A DNA stretch of 64,000 bases from Tetraselmis striata (GCA_006384855.1 VCJN01002339.1:32034-96033); one strand, 5' to 3'. Shown: positions 9,041-19,628, counted from the stretch's first letter. Numbers and translations are program-made. Notes: generated from the sequence alone by a model not told the origin.

Positions 9041-10122
9041 ACTGTAATGGCCCTTAATCGCGATTTTCCCACGGAATAGGCTTGTAATCGCTGTATATAC
9101 CGTGTAATCGCCACTTTTCTGCTAGGCTCGGTAGTCGCAAAGAAGTCCCCGGCGGCCTGCATTCCGTAATATTGCTACCAGTAGCATGTTGTCTATTTCC
9201 ATAGTATATTGGGCCCACATCGCCCCTCGCGTGGTTACCCGCCATGCCGTACTTTAACACTTCACAATAGGCTTTGTGACGACTCGCAACGGCCAACGCC
9301 CAACGCATCGTAAGGCTCAAACCGATGTTTTACAAGTGCGGGCGAGCAGTAAACCATCGCAGCATCGCCAGTGAGTAGCTCCTACCCACCCCCACACGCT
9401 GCGAGCCGCCGGCGCCAAGTACTGGTGTGCCATGGGGCGTCGCAACTCCAAGCGCCGTATTCCTGAGGGGAAGGAGGGCTGGACGTTTGGCCACGGCTAA
9501 CTGTAGGGTACCGGTATCGGCACATTAGCAGCCCTCGCCGCGGCCCCCATAACGGTATGCTTGCGCGACGCGCCGCGAACAGTCAGTTGGCCATCACCAC
9601 CCAGCCCACGCCCGCCGCTCGTGGGGCGACCATACACGGTTCGGTCACTCAAGGCCCGGCACAACGTCTCGAGGACACTAAAGCCTGCCGCCACGGTGGT
9701 TTTCGCCATCATCCAGGCGGAGCACGGCCGAAGCTTGTCAGGTGAGCGCGGGCGAGTCACAGTGCGCACTCGACTTTCTTGCCTAGCCACGATCTTCCTC
9801 CCCTCGCTGTCAAAGTGATCCCTAGACCAGATCCGGCACCCGCCCTAGTCAAGCTTCAGAATCCGGCAGTATAGAACCATATCAAAGTTTCTGCCGGTCT
9901 GAATATGTGTCGACCCTTCTATGTGATCTGTGGTGTGTGATATATGGTTGCTGTGTGCTGGTGCATTATGATTGTCTTGGCGATGCGTGCGCTGCGCCGC
10001 TGAGCGACTCAACGACCTACCCCCCGTGCACGGCCGATGCACGCCCTGCGACACCCCCCTAAGTGTCCGGACCGTCCTGAGCGACGAGCGGGCGTGCAGA
10101 GCGGAGCTTGCCTACGTGTTTC
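9041..10122. other. X1 left subterminal region
   Basis: Repeats of TAATCGC/GTAATCG occur close to the end, as expected of transposase-binding subterminal repeats in CACTA elements. Short open frames on both strands show no recognisable domain. Confidence 0.4.
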
Positions 10123-12582
10123 ACCGTTCTGTAGACATGGCTTGTGCCGCAGCACATGACCTGACTGGCATGTAATTCATTTGCTTTACTTATGATCGCT
10201 CGGCCTCTGGGACTGCATCGCTGCAATGCTGTGTGCGGCACCATGCATGGGCCAGTATGGAATAGGATCATGTTTGAATTACATGGATGTGCTGCAAATT
10301 TGTATTGACTAAATATCTAGCTGTCTGGTTGCTTACGCCGGTGCGCCCTGTGCTCTGCGGCCTAATCTGTGCCAACCCCAAAAACATTAACATGCGCGAA
10401 TGCGATAGATAACCATTTCATGCACCAAGTGCAGCAAAGGATCAGGAATGTGAGAGAGATTGACGGTCAACTAGTTTTTGACCGTTCTGTAGACTTGGCT
10501 TGTGCCGCGGCACATGACTGGACTGGCATGTAGTTCATTTGCTTTACTTATGATCGCTGGGCCTCCAAGATTGCATCGCTGCAATGCTGTGTGCGGCACC
10601 ATGCATGGGCCAGTATGGAATATGATCATGTTTGAATTACATGGATGTGCTGCAAGTTTGTATTGACTAAATATCTAGCTGTCTGGTTGCTTACGCCGGT
10701 GCGCCCTGTGCTCTGCGGCCTAATCTGTGCCAGCCCCAAAAACATTAACTTGCGCGAATGCGATAGATAACCATTTCATGCACCAAGTGCAGCAAAGGAT
10801 CAGGAATGTGAGAGAGATTGACGGCCAACTAGTCTTTGACCGTTCTGTAGACTTGGCTTGTGCCGCGGCACATGACTGGACTGGCATGTAGTTCATTTGC
10901 TTTACTTATGATCGCTGGGCCTCCAAGATTGCATCGCTGCAATGCTGTGTGCGGCACCATGCATGGGCCAGTATGGAATAGGATCATGTTTGAATTACAT
11001 GGATGTGCTGCAAGTTTGTATTGACTAAATATCTAGCTGTCTGGTTGCTTACGCCGGCGGTGCGCCCTGTGCTCTGCGGCCTAATCTGTGCCAGCCCCAA
11101 AAACATTAACTTGCGCGAATGCGATAGATAACCATTTCATGCACCAAGTGCAGCAAAGGATCAGGAATGTGAGAGAGATTGACGGCCAACTAGTCTTTGA
11201 CCGTTCTGTAGACTTGGCTTGTGCCGCGGCACATGACTGGACTGGCATGTAGTTCATTTGCTTTACTTATGATCGCTGGGCCTCCAAGATTGCATCGCTG
11301 CAATGCTGTGTGCGGCACCATGCATGGGCCAGTATGGAATAGGATCATGTTTGAATTACATGGATGTGCTGCAAATTTGTATTGACTAAATATCTAGCTG
11401 TCTGGTTGCTTACGCCGGTGCGCCCTGTGCTCTGCGGCCTAATCTGTGCCAGCCCCAAAAACATTAACATGCGCGAATGCGATAGATAACCATTTCATGC
11501 ACCAAGTGCAGCAAAGGATCAGGAATGTGAGAGAGATTGACGGTCAACTAGTTTTTGACCGTTCTGTAGACTTGGCTTGTGCCGCGGCACATGACTGGAC
11601 TGGCATGTAGTTCATTGGCTTTACTTATGATCGCTGGGCCTCCAAGACTGCATCGCTGCAATGCTGTGTGCATCACCATGCATGGGCCAGTATGGGATAG
11701 GATCATGTTTGAATTACATGGATGTGCTGCAAGTTTGTATTGACTAAATATCTAGCTGTCTGGTTGCTTACGCCGGTGCGCCCTGTGCTCTGCGGCCTAA
11801 TCTGTGCCAGCCCCAAAAACATTAACTTGCGCGAATGCGATAGATAACCATTTCATGCACCAAGTGCAGCAAAGGATCAGGAATGTGAGAGAGATTGACG
11901 GTCAACTAGTCTTTGACCGTTCTGTAGACTTGGCTTGTGCCGCGGCACATGACTGGACTGGCATGTAGTTCATTTGCTTTACTTATGATCGCTGGGCCTC
12001 CAAGATTGCATCGCTGCAATGCTGTGTGCGGCACCATGCATGGGCCAGTATGGAATAGGATCATGTTTGAATTACATGGATGTGCTGCAAGTTTGTATTG
12101 ACTAAATATCTAGCTGTCTGGTTGCTTACGCCGGTGCGCCCTGTGCTCTGCGGCCTAATCTGTGCCAACCCCAAAAACATTAACATGCGCGAATGCGATA
12201 GATAACCATTTCATGCACCAAGTGCAGCAAAGGATCAGGAATGTGAGAGAGATTGACGGTCAACTAGTTTTTGACCGTTCTGTAGACTTGGCTTGTGCCG
12301 CGGCACATGACTGGACTGGCATGTAGTTCATTTGCTTTACTTATGATCGCTGGGCCTCCAAGACTGCATCGCTGCAATGCTGTGTGCGGCACCATGCATG
12401 GGCCAGTATGGAATAGGATCATGTTTGAATTACATGGATGTGCTGCAAACTTGTATTGACTAAATATCTAGCTGTCTGGTTGCTTACGCCGGTGCGCCTT
12501 GCGCTATGTTGCCGAATCTGTGCCAGCCCCCAAAACACCAACATGCGCGAATGGGATAGATAACTATTTCATGCACCATGTA
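10123..12582 (+). repeat. 358-bp tandem array inside X1 (about 6.9 units)
   Basis: The anchor ACCGTTCTGTAGAC recurs at 10123, 10481, 10839, 11200, 11558, 11916 and 12274, giving spacings of 358, 358, 361, 358, 358 and 358 bp. Units are about 98% alike in the centre; the first and last are more diverged, as is usual for array edges. A few sites (for example caaattt versus caagttt) alternate between units. No frame is open through a unit. The array is a satellite-like block carried as cargo of a transposon. Confidence 0.95.
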
Positions 12583-13033
12583 GTCGCTGATGCAGCCATG
12601 CTCCTGGATCCAAGCCACAGCAGCACGGAGAACTGCTTGCCGCGCAGCTGAATGCCATCCCTCTACAGTTTTCAGACTTGCTAGATCACGCCTCCGTCCT
12701 TGGCAATAAAGTCCGTGTAGCTGTCACCACCTTCACGCATGCCAGACATAGATAGCAGCAGGAATGCAATTGTAAGTGATGTTGAATTGATGCCTTTAAA
12801 ATTTCAAACCGCAATCTGCATTACATGCATTTATCGCACCTTTATATAAGCACACTTTATTGCAATTATAGTTGGGGCTATTGATGGACCAGCCATCCAT
12901 CCCTTGCCCATGTGCATTCCTGCGCTCTATGATTGCCTTGATCACGACCACGATGATCTTCACCTGCCCCTTCTTGTATTCCGGGCTTTGCATATCACGA
13001 CATCAAAGATAAACATCATATCAGAGCATGCTA

Positions 13034-13073
<40 letters not shown>

Positions 13074-13491
13074 TATAATTGCATAGATGCATGTGAATGG
13101 CACAGCAGCGGGACACACCTTCTATTTACCTTATTGTACGAAGTAGCCCGCTTGATTCTTGATATGTGAGACTGCCTGCTAGCGCAGCCTGTGGCTCCGG
13201 AGTAAGTCGCCTTGCGCCTTGGTGCACCGTGTGCCAACCGGCCTCTTGCGCGGCACTACAAGCCGGTTGGCAGCCCCGTCGTATTGGGATAGTCAATCGC
13301 TTGTCTCATTACTGTTTATTGGGCTTGTGCATACGCGTATATTAATTTGTTATAATATGTGTATATATTTATTATATATTTACATTGGATCATTATAATA
13401 TACAATTTATATATAACATAATGATATAATATGTATGATATTAAGACGGAGCGCGAGTCGTCCAGGCGCGGCGCCTGACTTGTTTATTTTA
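12583..13491. other. X1 interior, AT-rich
   Basis: Contains an (AT)18 run and AT-rich stretches around 13330-13440. I see no coding region that can be supported; upstream exons of the gene at 13492-14548 could lie here. Confidence 0.4.
13036..13071. repeat. (AT)18 microsatellite
   Basis: Perfect alternating AT over about 36 bp. Confidence 0.95.
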
Positions 13492-14548
13492 GAAAGCGGC
13501 TGCGCCTACCTGACGCACACTCGCCAGACAGTACAGGTACCGTAGCTGCTCGTCCCCCAGCACCCTCCATCATGGTTTCCAAGTGTCCAATGGGGGTGTC
13601 GTCTCGCTGTATTTTACCTCGTTTGTACCCGACTCGACACGTGCGCAGATATTGAACCCAGTACCAAAGTCCCCCCCCCCCCCCCCCCCCACCACACACA
13701 CGGGATCTGACATGGGCACTGGCGTTCAGAACGCCTCCGTCGACGGTCCATGCCATACTCCCACGAGCCGGGGGCTGAAGTCCACCCTGCAAGGTACAGT
13801 GAGTCGGCCAGTGGGTGACTTGACTGCGTAGAGGATTAGAATTTCACAGGCGTTGACCGCCCCGTGCTGCATTACTTTTTGATGTTGCTCCTGCAGCTGA
13901 GGACAAGGCAGTGATGCCAGCGTTGTCTTTGACGAATGCTGGCCGCGCAACACTCAGATTTCTTAGGCTAGCTCGAGGTCTGCGAGGTGACGCCGCACTG
14001 GGAAGCCGCAGGTGAGTCGCGTTTGTTTTCCCACTTGTTTGATTACACGGCCACCGCCGCCACGACAAGCAATCAACACGTATACTGACTTTTGCAGTTG
14101 CTGTGTTAGACCCCGTCCAGTCCCTACGTTCGGCGGTAAGCCAATCTCATCGGGTGTTCAGCGCAACAAGATCGTGTCGCTGCCGCTGGCGGGCACCGTT
14201 GCGTCGCCAAAGCTCCACGGCTTGGTGGGCGTGCTGGCGCAACAGCAGAAGAGGGCGGGCGACATCATCAAGCACAACCCCAACGCGGTCAAGAACCTGA
14301 CCGCCACGCAAGCCGTCCCCGGCGACAACGTCGACGAGGGCAGTAGCCCGGAGCCCCCGGCCAGGAAGGCCAAGCAGCCCGCCAAGCCGGCGGCTGGAGG
14401 GCTGGTCGGGGGCCGGGGTGGTGCGGGGGCCAGGGCGGGCGGTGGGGCGCTCGGGTCGCGGGCCGGCCGCCGGGCCGCCGTAGCCGCTGCCGCCACCCGC
14501 GAGCAGCATGCCCGCCGCCGAGGCGGTCCCGGTCAAAACCGGATGTAA
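13492..14548 (+). CDS. X1-borne spliced gene of unknown function
   Basis: A set of exons with matching phases. Likely exons: 13492-13535 (after ttattttag, before GTACCG; tentative), one covering 13583-13793, 13897-14011 and 14098-14548. The last junctions fit exactly: exon end CTG CAA G plus CT GAG, then CGC AG plus T TGC, with donors GTACAG and GTGAGT and acceptors ctgcag and tttgcag. The product has a Pro run (from a C homopolymer near 13672), the segment MPALSLTNAGRATLRFLRLA, a central part with VQRNKIVSLPLAG and LAQQQKRAGDIIKHNPNAVK, and a basic Pro/Ala/Gly/Arg-rich tail ending at TAA 14546-14548. I do not recognise it. CACTA elements often encode a second small DNA-binding protein (TNPA-like), which is one possibility. 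The start is not identified. Confidence 0.45.
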
Positions 14549-14781
14549 ATAATGTATTCCGCCCGTCCACTGCCGCGCGCGCGCTATCGCGGATTAGGCC
14601 AGAGCGTATCGAGATTGTCGGGCTTCAAGGGGCAGATGTAAAAATAGTCCGCATTGGATGCAGCGTCGCGAGGAAGTGTAATATGCGCATGATGCAGTTT
14701 ATTACGAGTACGTCACGGAATGACTACATACGAGTGTCATACTACTCGTAAGATTACAAGATAAATACATGGTATTACATC

Positions 14782-14811
14782 ATAATTACGAGACGGGCTG
14801 GGAGCCTAGTG
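14782..14811 (-). repeat. X1 right terminal inverted repeat
   Basis: Read inwards it begins CACTAGGCTCCCAGCC. The adjacent 14690-14780 carries TTACGA-type subterminal motifs and is similar, in inverse orientation, to 22480-22657 (X2). Confidence 0.82.
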
Positions 14812-14813
14812 TG

Positions 14814-15378
14814 GTGCGGAGGCGTATCGCCCGCAGTAGTGCGATAGGGGAGGTGAGGGCCACTGCTAGGCGCAGGGTGTCCGCGAACTCCTCGTCTTCT
14901 TTGCCGGGGGAGATGGCGCAGAGGTTGTCGTCCCCCACGCGCAGCATGGTCGGCTCGGTGTGGTAGTGGTGCATCTCGACGCCAGCAGCTGTCATGGTGT
15001 CTGTCAGCCATTGTGCGTGGTGCAGCTCCGGGGGTGTGGTGGTGCGCTGGCTGATGGTGGCTGCGATGGCCTCCGCTAGTTGCTCCACCGTCGGCAGCTC
15101 CAGGTTGGCCAGGGGGCCGGTGCAGATCGCCTTGGCCGTCAACGCGCATCGGAAGAATTGTTTGGACAGCGCCGGGGGCAGTACTCCTGGGAGCGGGGTG
15201 GTGGGCTGGTCCTCGCGGTCCTCGCTGTGTTCGACTGCGACTTGGATCACTGCTCGGCCCTGTGACTGGTCGCCAAACGGCAACGGCAGTACTGCGTCGC
15301 GGCACACATCCTGTAGTAGGCGCGCCGCTTCGGAATCGAGGAGTTCGGGGCGAACCGAGTCTACCGAGCGGCGGGCTT
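14814..15378 (-). pseudogene. Y1 ORF, 5' part (unrecognised protein)
   Basis: An uninterrupted reading frame of about 188 codons that joins 7812-9010 once X1 is removed. Conserved blocks shared with Y2 include LLQDVCRDAVLPLPFGDQSQ, PGVLPPALSKQFFRCALTA, GPLANLELPT and RVGDDNLCAIS. In Y2 the glutamine codon of LLQD is TAG, so this copy preserves the older state (CAG). The 5' end of the copy is cut off at 15378 by retroposon truncation. Function unknown. Confidence 0.6.
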
Positions 15379-15389
15379 ATATGGAACGA
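15379..15389. repeat. Target-site duplication of Y1, right copy
   Basis: Exact repeat of 7223-7233; it is followed at once by the remaining transposase codons. Confidence 0.85.
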
Positions 15390-15555
15390 GCTTGACGATA
15401 AACTCATGGGCAAGAGGTACAAGACGATGACGAGCTTCAAGTCTTCAATCCAACTGGCGCTAGCTGAAATTCCGCCCGATTATTTTAAAAAGACAGTCGA
15501 GTCAATGCCTAGACACTTGCGCAAGGTGATCGAGCTGCATGGCGGTCACATATAG
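15390..15555 (+). pseudogene. Tc1/mariner transposase, 3' part
   Basis: C-terminal 54 codons and stop (TAG 15553-15555) of the gene begun at 6359. It reads ELDDKLMGKRYKTMTSFKSS and ends with ESMPRHLRKVIELHGG, the usual terminal signature of Tc1/mariner transposases (SMPxR...GG). The frame matches that of the 5' part when the Y1 insertion and one target duplication are removed. Confidence 0.88.
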
Positions 15556-15659
15556 AGCGCGACATATTTACATGATAAATGTTGGCCATCGTTAGCAAAA
15601 GCGCAGCTTGTAATTATTGTGCAAAGTACTGCCATCCCAAATCATGTTACATTTTTGCC

Positions 15660-15680
15660 TTGCTCACTACGCTTCAAAAT
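15660..15680 (-). repeat. Right inverted repeat flanking the Tc1/mariner copy
   Basis: Exact complement of 5793-5813. Similarity continues a few more bases (ATGG-AA) with mismatches. The distance from the transposase stop is about 105 bp. Confidence 0.55.
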
Positions 15681-16048
15681 ACATGGCAAACCCTACTTCG
15701 GGTAGGGTCTGTGCTCACGCGCAATCGAAGCGCGTGGCGCCAATCCTAATATAGGGGTATGTTGGGTAGGAGTGCTGGCTACAACCCCCATATTTTCGAT
15801 TGAATTGATTCGGCCGTGTACATTGCGGTGTATGTAGATGTAAAAACGAGGCACGAATTTCGCACATCTCGTGTTTAGATTAGCCCAAATATTCAGAAAA
15901 ATATTCCTACGCGCAGCACATGAGGAGTCTTTGGCATCGCTCTATAGCAACAGACTGCCCATAGATGTGCTCGCATGGTATCGCGAGTGATCCCGCATCG
16001 CGCCTTCCAACCGCTCATAATGCCAAAGTACATTAGCGTTACACAAGT
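15681..16048. other. No supported gene
   Basis: Sequence between the Tc1 right end and Q2. It contains a small palindrome (aaccctacttcgggtagggt, 15690-15709) and a clustered run of short inverted motifs, but no coding region. Confidence 0.4.
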
Positions 16049-16437
16049 GCTACACCTATCACGAGGCACGTACTCGTGTTGGCGGCGATTTTTTTGTAAT
16101 GAGCATGCGCAACTTTTGGCAGCCGCTTCATATGGTAGCGCGCTACTACCGGTAGCTCTACACGGTTGGGCAAGCACGTATCCAACTCTTACGGCGCGCG
16201 CGTGCGTAAGAGCATCTAAAAAACCCCGTTAATCCGAATTCGGCATAGATCGATTACCTTAATGTCAGAATTCTACGATTTGAGCAGTAGTTTTCGCACC
16301 CCGAACTAATTCTAAACACGGGCAGGTCACCCCGCGTCCCCAGCTCGGAGGGTTTTCGTAATGCGTGGATGCTCGAAAAATGCTCGCCAACTACCCCTGG
16401 AGGACAGTTCGCTTACCATTAAGTTTGAAGCGTAGTG
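16049..16437 (+). repeat. Repeat Q2: unoccupied relative of the P1 target site
   Basis: Continuous sequence matching 465-626 and then 5590-5812. The junction reads gagcat/ctaaaaaacccc, whereas the filled copy has gagcat at the left border of P1 and ataaaaacccc at the right. It therefore shows the target before insertion. Confidence 0.8.
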
Positions 16438-16784
16438 TACCTGGCGCTCTAGCGAGTAGCGACCAATACAATAATAGTTCGCTATAACTACGGTATTGAT
16501 CTTGCCTTAGACAGGGATCCAACAGTGGGTGTTAGGAATATTCTATCACTGGCCTTTAAACCCCTTGTCGGGGAAAGACTACCCAGATTGCACGCCGGCA
16601 GGCTCATTTCGCAGTTGTCAGCCGGCGACTTTTAGTACATGGCGCAGAACATCGATACTGTGTAAAGTACGGCGCGCGGTCAACGAGTAGTCGCGTTCTG
16701 ACGGCAATTCCTATAATAACACTCTTGTCGTATGAGTTCCCCGGTCGATCCCACCATCAGACCCGGGAACTTATGCTGACTAGG

Positions 16785-16855
16785 GCGCTCAGTGGTAGAG
16801 CGAGTGGCTACAAGTATGTAAGTCGGCGGCTCGAGACCGGCCGGGCCGTGAGAGC
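16785..16855 (+). ncRNA. tRNA-like fragment (possible SINE head)
   Basis: Contains GCGCTCAGTGGTAGAGCG, a good D-arm/A-box, and downstream GGCTCGAGACCGGCC, a T-arm/B-box-like sequence. Acceptor pairing is poor and the anticodon arm does not fold well, so I do not call a functional tRNA. Confidence 0.3.
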
Positions 16856-17065
16856 TTAGTCGTCACTGCATATTCGTACCGGTACTGTCTCATCTCGTAA
16901 CAAAGACACAGTGATTCCGTACCGAGATACGTCGCGAATTGAATGAGGACCTGAAAAATGGGCCAACGTGCGGATAGGCGGGCTGGTCCCAGCTCGCCTA
17001 GGCCGTCTGTCAGGATTACGAGTACATGTACCCGTAATACCGGCAAAACCTTTACAAGGTACATC

Positions 17066-17133
17066 CCTTGTCCGCTCGGTAGAGCGGTCGTCTCGTATGC
17101 GAGAGACCCGGGTTCGATTCCTGGCCGATGGAT
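17066..17133 (+). ncRNA. tRNA-Thr(CGT)-like fragment
   Basis: Reads CGCTCGGTAGAGCGG (D-arm), GTCGTCTCGTATGCGAG (anticodon arm, CGT in the loop) and CCGGGTTCGATTCCTGG (well-paired T-arm). The 5' acceptor strand does not pair with CCGATGG at the 3' side, and the anticodon stem is broken. It is a pseudo-tRNA or SINE head rather than a working gene. Confidence 0.35.
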
Positions 17134-17579
17134 TTCGGCAATTTCGGCCCGGCGTGTCCCGGGTTTACTCGGTTGATGCATTAGCCCTTCGGGGCTCGAA
17201 TGAGGCAATGGTCTACTGGCTATGCCAGACCTACGACTGCAGTTGGCGCACGAGGTCAAGTGGGGCGGCTTCGGCCGATGTCCCGGGGCGAACTTTACTT
17301 TTAACACTCGTGTCGGCGCTCTAGCTGAGCCACCGGCCTGCCCGCCTTGCTTTGACCCGGTTTGGGTGGCCCGCCTCGTTCCGTCAACATGATGGAGGCG
17401 ATTGCGACTGTTGCGGGCGGTAGATAGAGCAGGGCGCGGGCGCGGGCGCAGTCGTGGGCGCGGTCGTGGTCGTGATGGCCATGGGCGTGGCGATCCGGAC
17501 AAGCCAGCGCCAGCAGAGACAGTGCCGGATAAGGCCCGGCGCATGGTCCCTGCTGAGTTCGACATGATGCGCGACTTCC

Positions 17580-18014
17580 TCAAATACCACGCTGTCTCAA
17601 ATACCCGCCACGGATGGCTCGCACGGGCGGTGCGAGCCATCTGTGGTGGGTCCAGCCGTGTCTCCGAACCGCAGTCACGGCGGGGCGTGGCTGCGGGCTG
17701 TGTTGGGGGAGGAGGTTGGTCTTGGGTGATGAGAACCTCGGCGCTTGCTGACTAGCCGCAGCGGGCGATCTGCTACCGCCAGCGGTGCGACCACCGCTTG
17801 CTGGAGGGCCGGACGCAGATGCAAGGGAAAACAGAGAGCCGACCTCCGCAGGTGTCTGCAGGAGGGGTGCCGCAAGAACGGGGCTGGTCCGGAGCCGTTC
17901 GGCTCCGGCAGGGATGGCAGTGTCGGGCGAACTGAGGGCGGCCAAATACGAGAACGGCGCTGCGCCGGCGGCGGACGGGTCAGCAGACGACTCAGTCGGC
18001 GATCCGACCTCCAT
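17580..18014 (-). CDS. Hypothetical protein, 144 codons
   Basis: Open frame from ATG 18014, starting MEVGSPTESSADPSAAG and containing FSYLAALSSPD and LGS/ASASG-rich low-complexity sequence, ending with a region rich in Arg and Pro. The composition is that of a disordered N-terminus, as in a LINE ORF1 or a gag protein, but no domain is recognised and no continuation was found. The high GC content makes chance open frames likely here. Low confidence. Confidence 0.22.
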   Translation of the reverse strand: MEVGSPTESSADPSAAGAAPFSYLAALSSPDTAIPAGAERLRTSPVLAAPLLQTPAEVGSLFSLASASGPPASGGRTAGGSRSPAAASQQAPRFSSPKTNLLPQHSPQPRPAVTAVRRHGWTHHRWLAPPVRAIRGGYLRQRGI

Positions 18015-19151
18015 TGCACCGATCCTCGCTCCAGAGGACCTCAGCTAAGCGTACGTCGGAACAGTGGGGCCGAACCTTTCGCCCGGGACTGCGTGCGGGA
18101 TAGGAGTGGGTGCGCGGGGCGGCGTGAAAGTGAGTTGTCTGTTGCCGCCGCGCGATGATGTCGTCGGCCGGCCCGTTCTCCGCCGTCCGGCGGCCGCTGG
18201 GTGCAATACGTATATTGACGTAAAGCCCTCACCGAGCCCGACCTCTGCGACGAGGATTCAAGGACAATATACAAGAGCTGTGTCTTGTCAGGCATACTCT
18301 CTCGATATGTGCGTTAACCGGCTGCCTTAGTATCGGGCATACAACTACAACGATTGTGGGCAGCCCACCACATGTGACAAAACCGGGTTTATTTTGTTCT
18401 ACGACAAGCGGGTTTAATTGGTCTTGCAGAATGCATCGGCAATTTCCTTGACTATAACGGAGCATCGCCTACCCAGGGCTTGATTCCGTAGCTGGATAAC
18501 AGCTTAAACGGCCGTCGTAGGGTAGAGACGCTGCAAGGGTTTCAGTCGTGCCAGTCCTGTCCCGGCGGGGGGAAGGGAGGGGGGGGGGACGAGTACGGCG
18601 TCACCGCCTCGGCCCACTAAAATACAACACGGATGACACGTTAATACAAGGCCTTTTCTTGTACCCGACCGCAGCGCAGTATAGTCGTATTAATGTATAC
18701 GGCAGCGAGAAATCCGTACGAATCGCAAATTTGGTTGTTTACGGCTGCGGACGGCCGCAACGCATGCGGTATGGAACCCGGGAGCAACCGTTAGTCGCTT
18801 AACATGTGCATGATATGTAAACGGCTTAACACAGCGGGCTACCCCGCCCTACCATCGACTTTAGGCGATTCCCTTCATTGTTATGACCTTGTGCTCACGG
18901 CAACCCTGCCCGTCCAGGCGCCCACAGCATGGCGGGTGGCCCAGCGCGGCCTCCGAGCTCCGCCGGGTTACGCGCATTGGGCCTCAGAAGGCCCTAGAAA
19001 GCATGCATGATGTCGCGAGGTGGGTGGCGGTGTGCGGCATTGCCGCGGTGCGGCGGTCATCCGCACGTAAACGACCATTGCCGCCCGCATCACAACTCCA
19101 CACGACCCAATCAACGACCCGACTCCCACCCTACCACATCAGTGCCTACCC
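18015..19151. other. No supported gene
   Basis: Mixed sequence with a short G9 run near 18579 and no convincing coding region or repeat end. Confidence 0.4.
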
Positions 19152-19565
19152 ATGGAAGGGGTGAACCTTGACGGTGCCGACGGCAGCGGCGTGGCGGGGT
19201 GGTCTCGGCAGGTTTTCGGTGGCGGCGAGTCGGAGACGGGGCAAGAGGGGTTCCCAATGGCGGCGACTGGCGGGCAGCCACCGAATAATGGCGACACGCC
19301 TCCGAGCGGCATGCGAAAACGCGGCCGCGGAGCCACACGGCCCGCGGCCGACAAAGCGTGCAACACTATGCGCATTTCCAAACCCCATGCCGAGTGGGTG
19401 AGCCAGTTCGCGAAAGACAATCAGCTGCACCAACACGTTGTGGTGGACGAGGCGGTGGAGCTCCTAACACATCATGAGGGCAGCGGGGCTAATGCCCAAC
19501 CCAATGGCCCCAAAGAGCCCTCCAACGAGGAGCACTGCCCGGCGGCGGAGCAGCAATTAACCTAG
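19152..19565 (+). CDS. Hypothetical protein, probably N-terminal region of the following transposase
   Basis: 138-codon frame starting at ATG 19152 with an acidic, Gly-rich leader, then MRKRGRGATRPAAD (basic, possible nuclear localisation) and a helical segment (SKPHAEWVSQFAKDNQLHQH, then VVVDEAVELL). It ends 64 bp before the transposase-like frame on the same strand. I infer it belongs to the same element, either as an upstream exon or as a separate small protein. No database-level identification can be made from the sequence alone. Confidence 0.35.
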   Translation: MEGVNLDGADGSGVAGWSRQVFGGGESETGQEGFPMAATGGQPPNNGDTPPSGMRKRGRGATRPAADKACNTMRISKPHAEWVSQFAKDNQLHQHVVVDEAVELLTHHEGSGANAQPNGPKEPSNEEHCPAAEQQLT

Positions 19566-19628
19566 AAGAAGCCACGCAAAGGGACCGGGCACCCACGAAA
19601 GTATGTTGCGCGTGGCTCGGATGAGGCG

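Larger units (their letters stand above)
9011..14811 (+). mobile_element. X1: CACTA-like DNA transposon inserted in Y1
   Basis: A 5,801-bp element bounded by inverted repeats beginning CACTAG and ending CTAGTG, about 29 bp with two or three mismatches, and flanked by a 2-bp TG duplication (9009-9010 and 14812-14813). The uninterrupted site is present in Y2: taking out X1 and one TG restores gacgaTGgtgcgg, against gacgaTGgcgcgg in Y2 near 39755. CACTA termini are typical of the EnSpm superfamily, which usually makes 2-4 bp duplications. Inside are a subterminal AT-rich zone, a seven-unit 358-bp tandem array, a quiet AT-rich zone and a small spliced gene near the right end. No TNPD/TNP2-type transposase is recognisable, so it is probably non-autonomous. 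Confidence 0.82.
7234..15378 (-). mobile_element. Y1: LINE-like retroposon copy inserted in the Tc1 gene (itself split by X1)
   Basis: Without X1 this copy is about 2.34 kb (7234-9010 plus 14814-15378). It is flanked by an 11-bp target duplication. Its left end is the 3' end of the sense (minus) strand and carries an AATTTC-type microsatellite tail (aattgaaattgaaaatgaaatt on the plus strand), as does the other copy Y2 at 38031. Compared with Y2 it is truncated at the 5' side. Variable target duplication, 3' microsatellite tail and 5' truncation are the signature of LINE-type retroposition. The only long frame encodes an unrecognised protein and no reverse transcriptase or endonuclease is visible, so I infer a non-autonomous family moved in trans. 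Confidence 0.75.
16438..17579. other. Unassigned, with tRNA-like fragments
   Basis: No gene can be supported. Pol III A-box- and B-box-like sequences occur at several places (next two entries, and in inverse orientation near 17320-17345), suggesting tRNA-derived SINE debris. Confidence 0.35.

Noticed and set aside
10123-12582. CRISPR-like regular array
   Set aside because: Units are 358 bp, nearly identical over their whole length, with no short repeat/unique spacer pattern, and lie inside a eukaryotic transposon.
13036-13071. Replication origin or structural element at the AT run
   Set aside because: A plain (AT)18 microsatellite inside a transposon with nothing else to support such a role.
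17066-17133. Functional tRNA-Thr gene
   Set aside because: The acceptor and anticodon stems do not pair properly; only the D- and T-arms are good.
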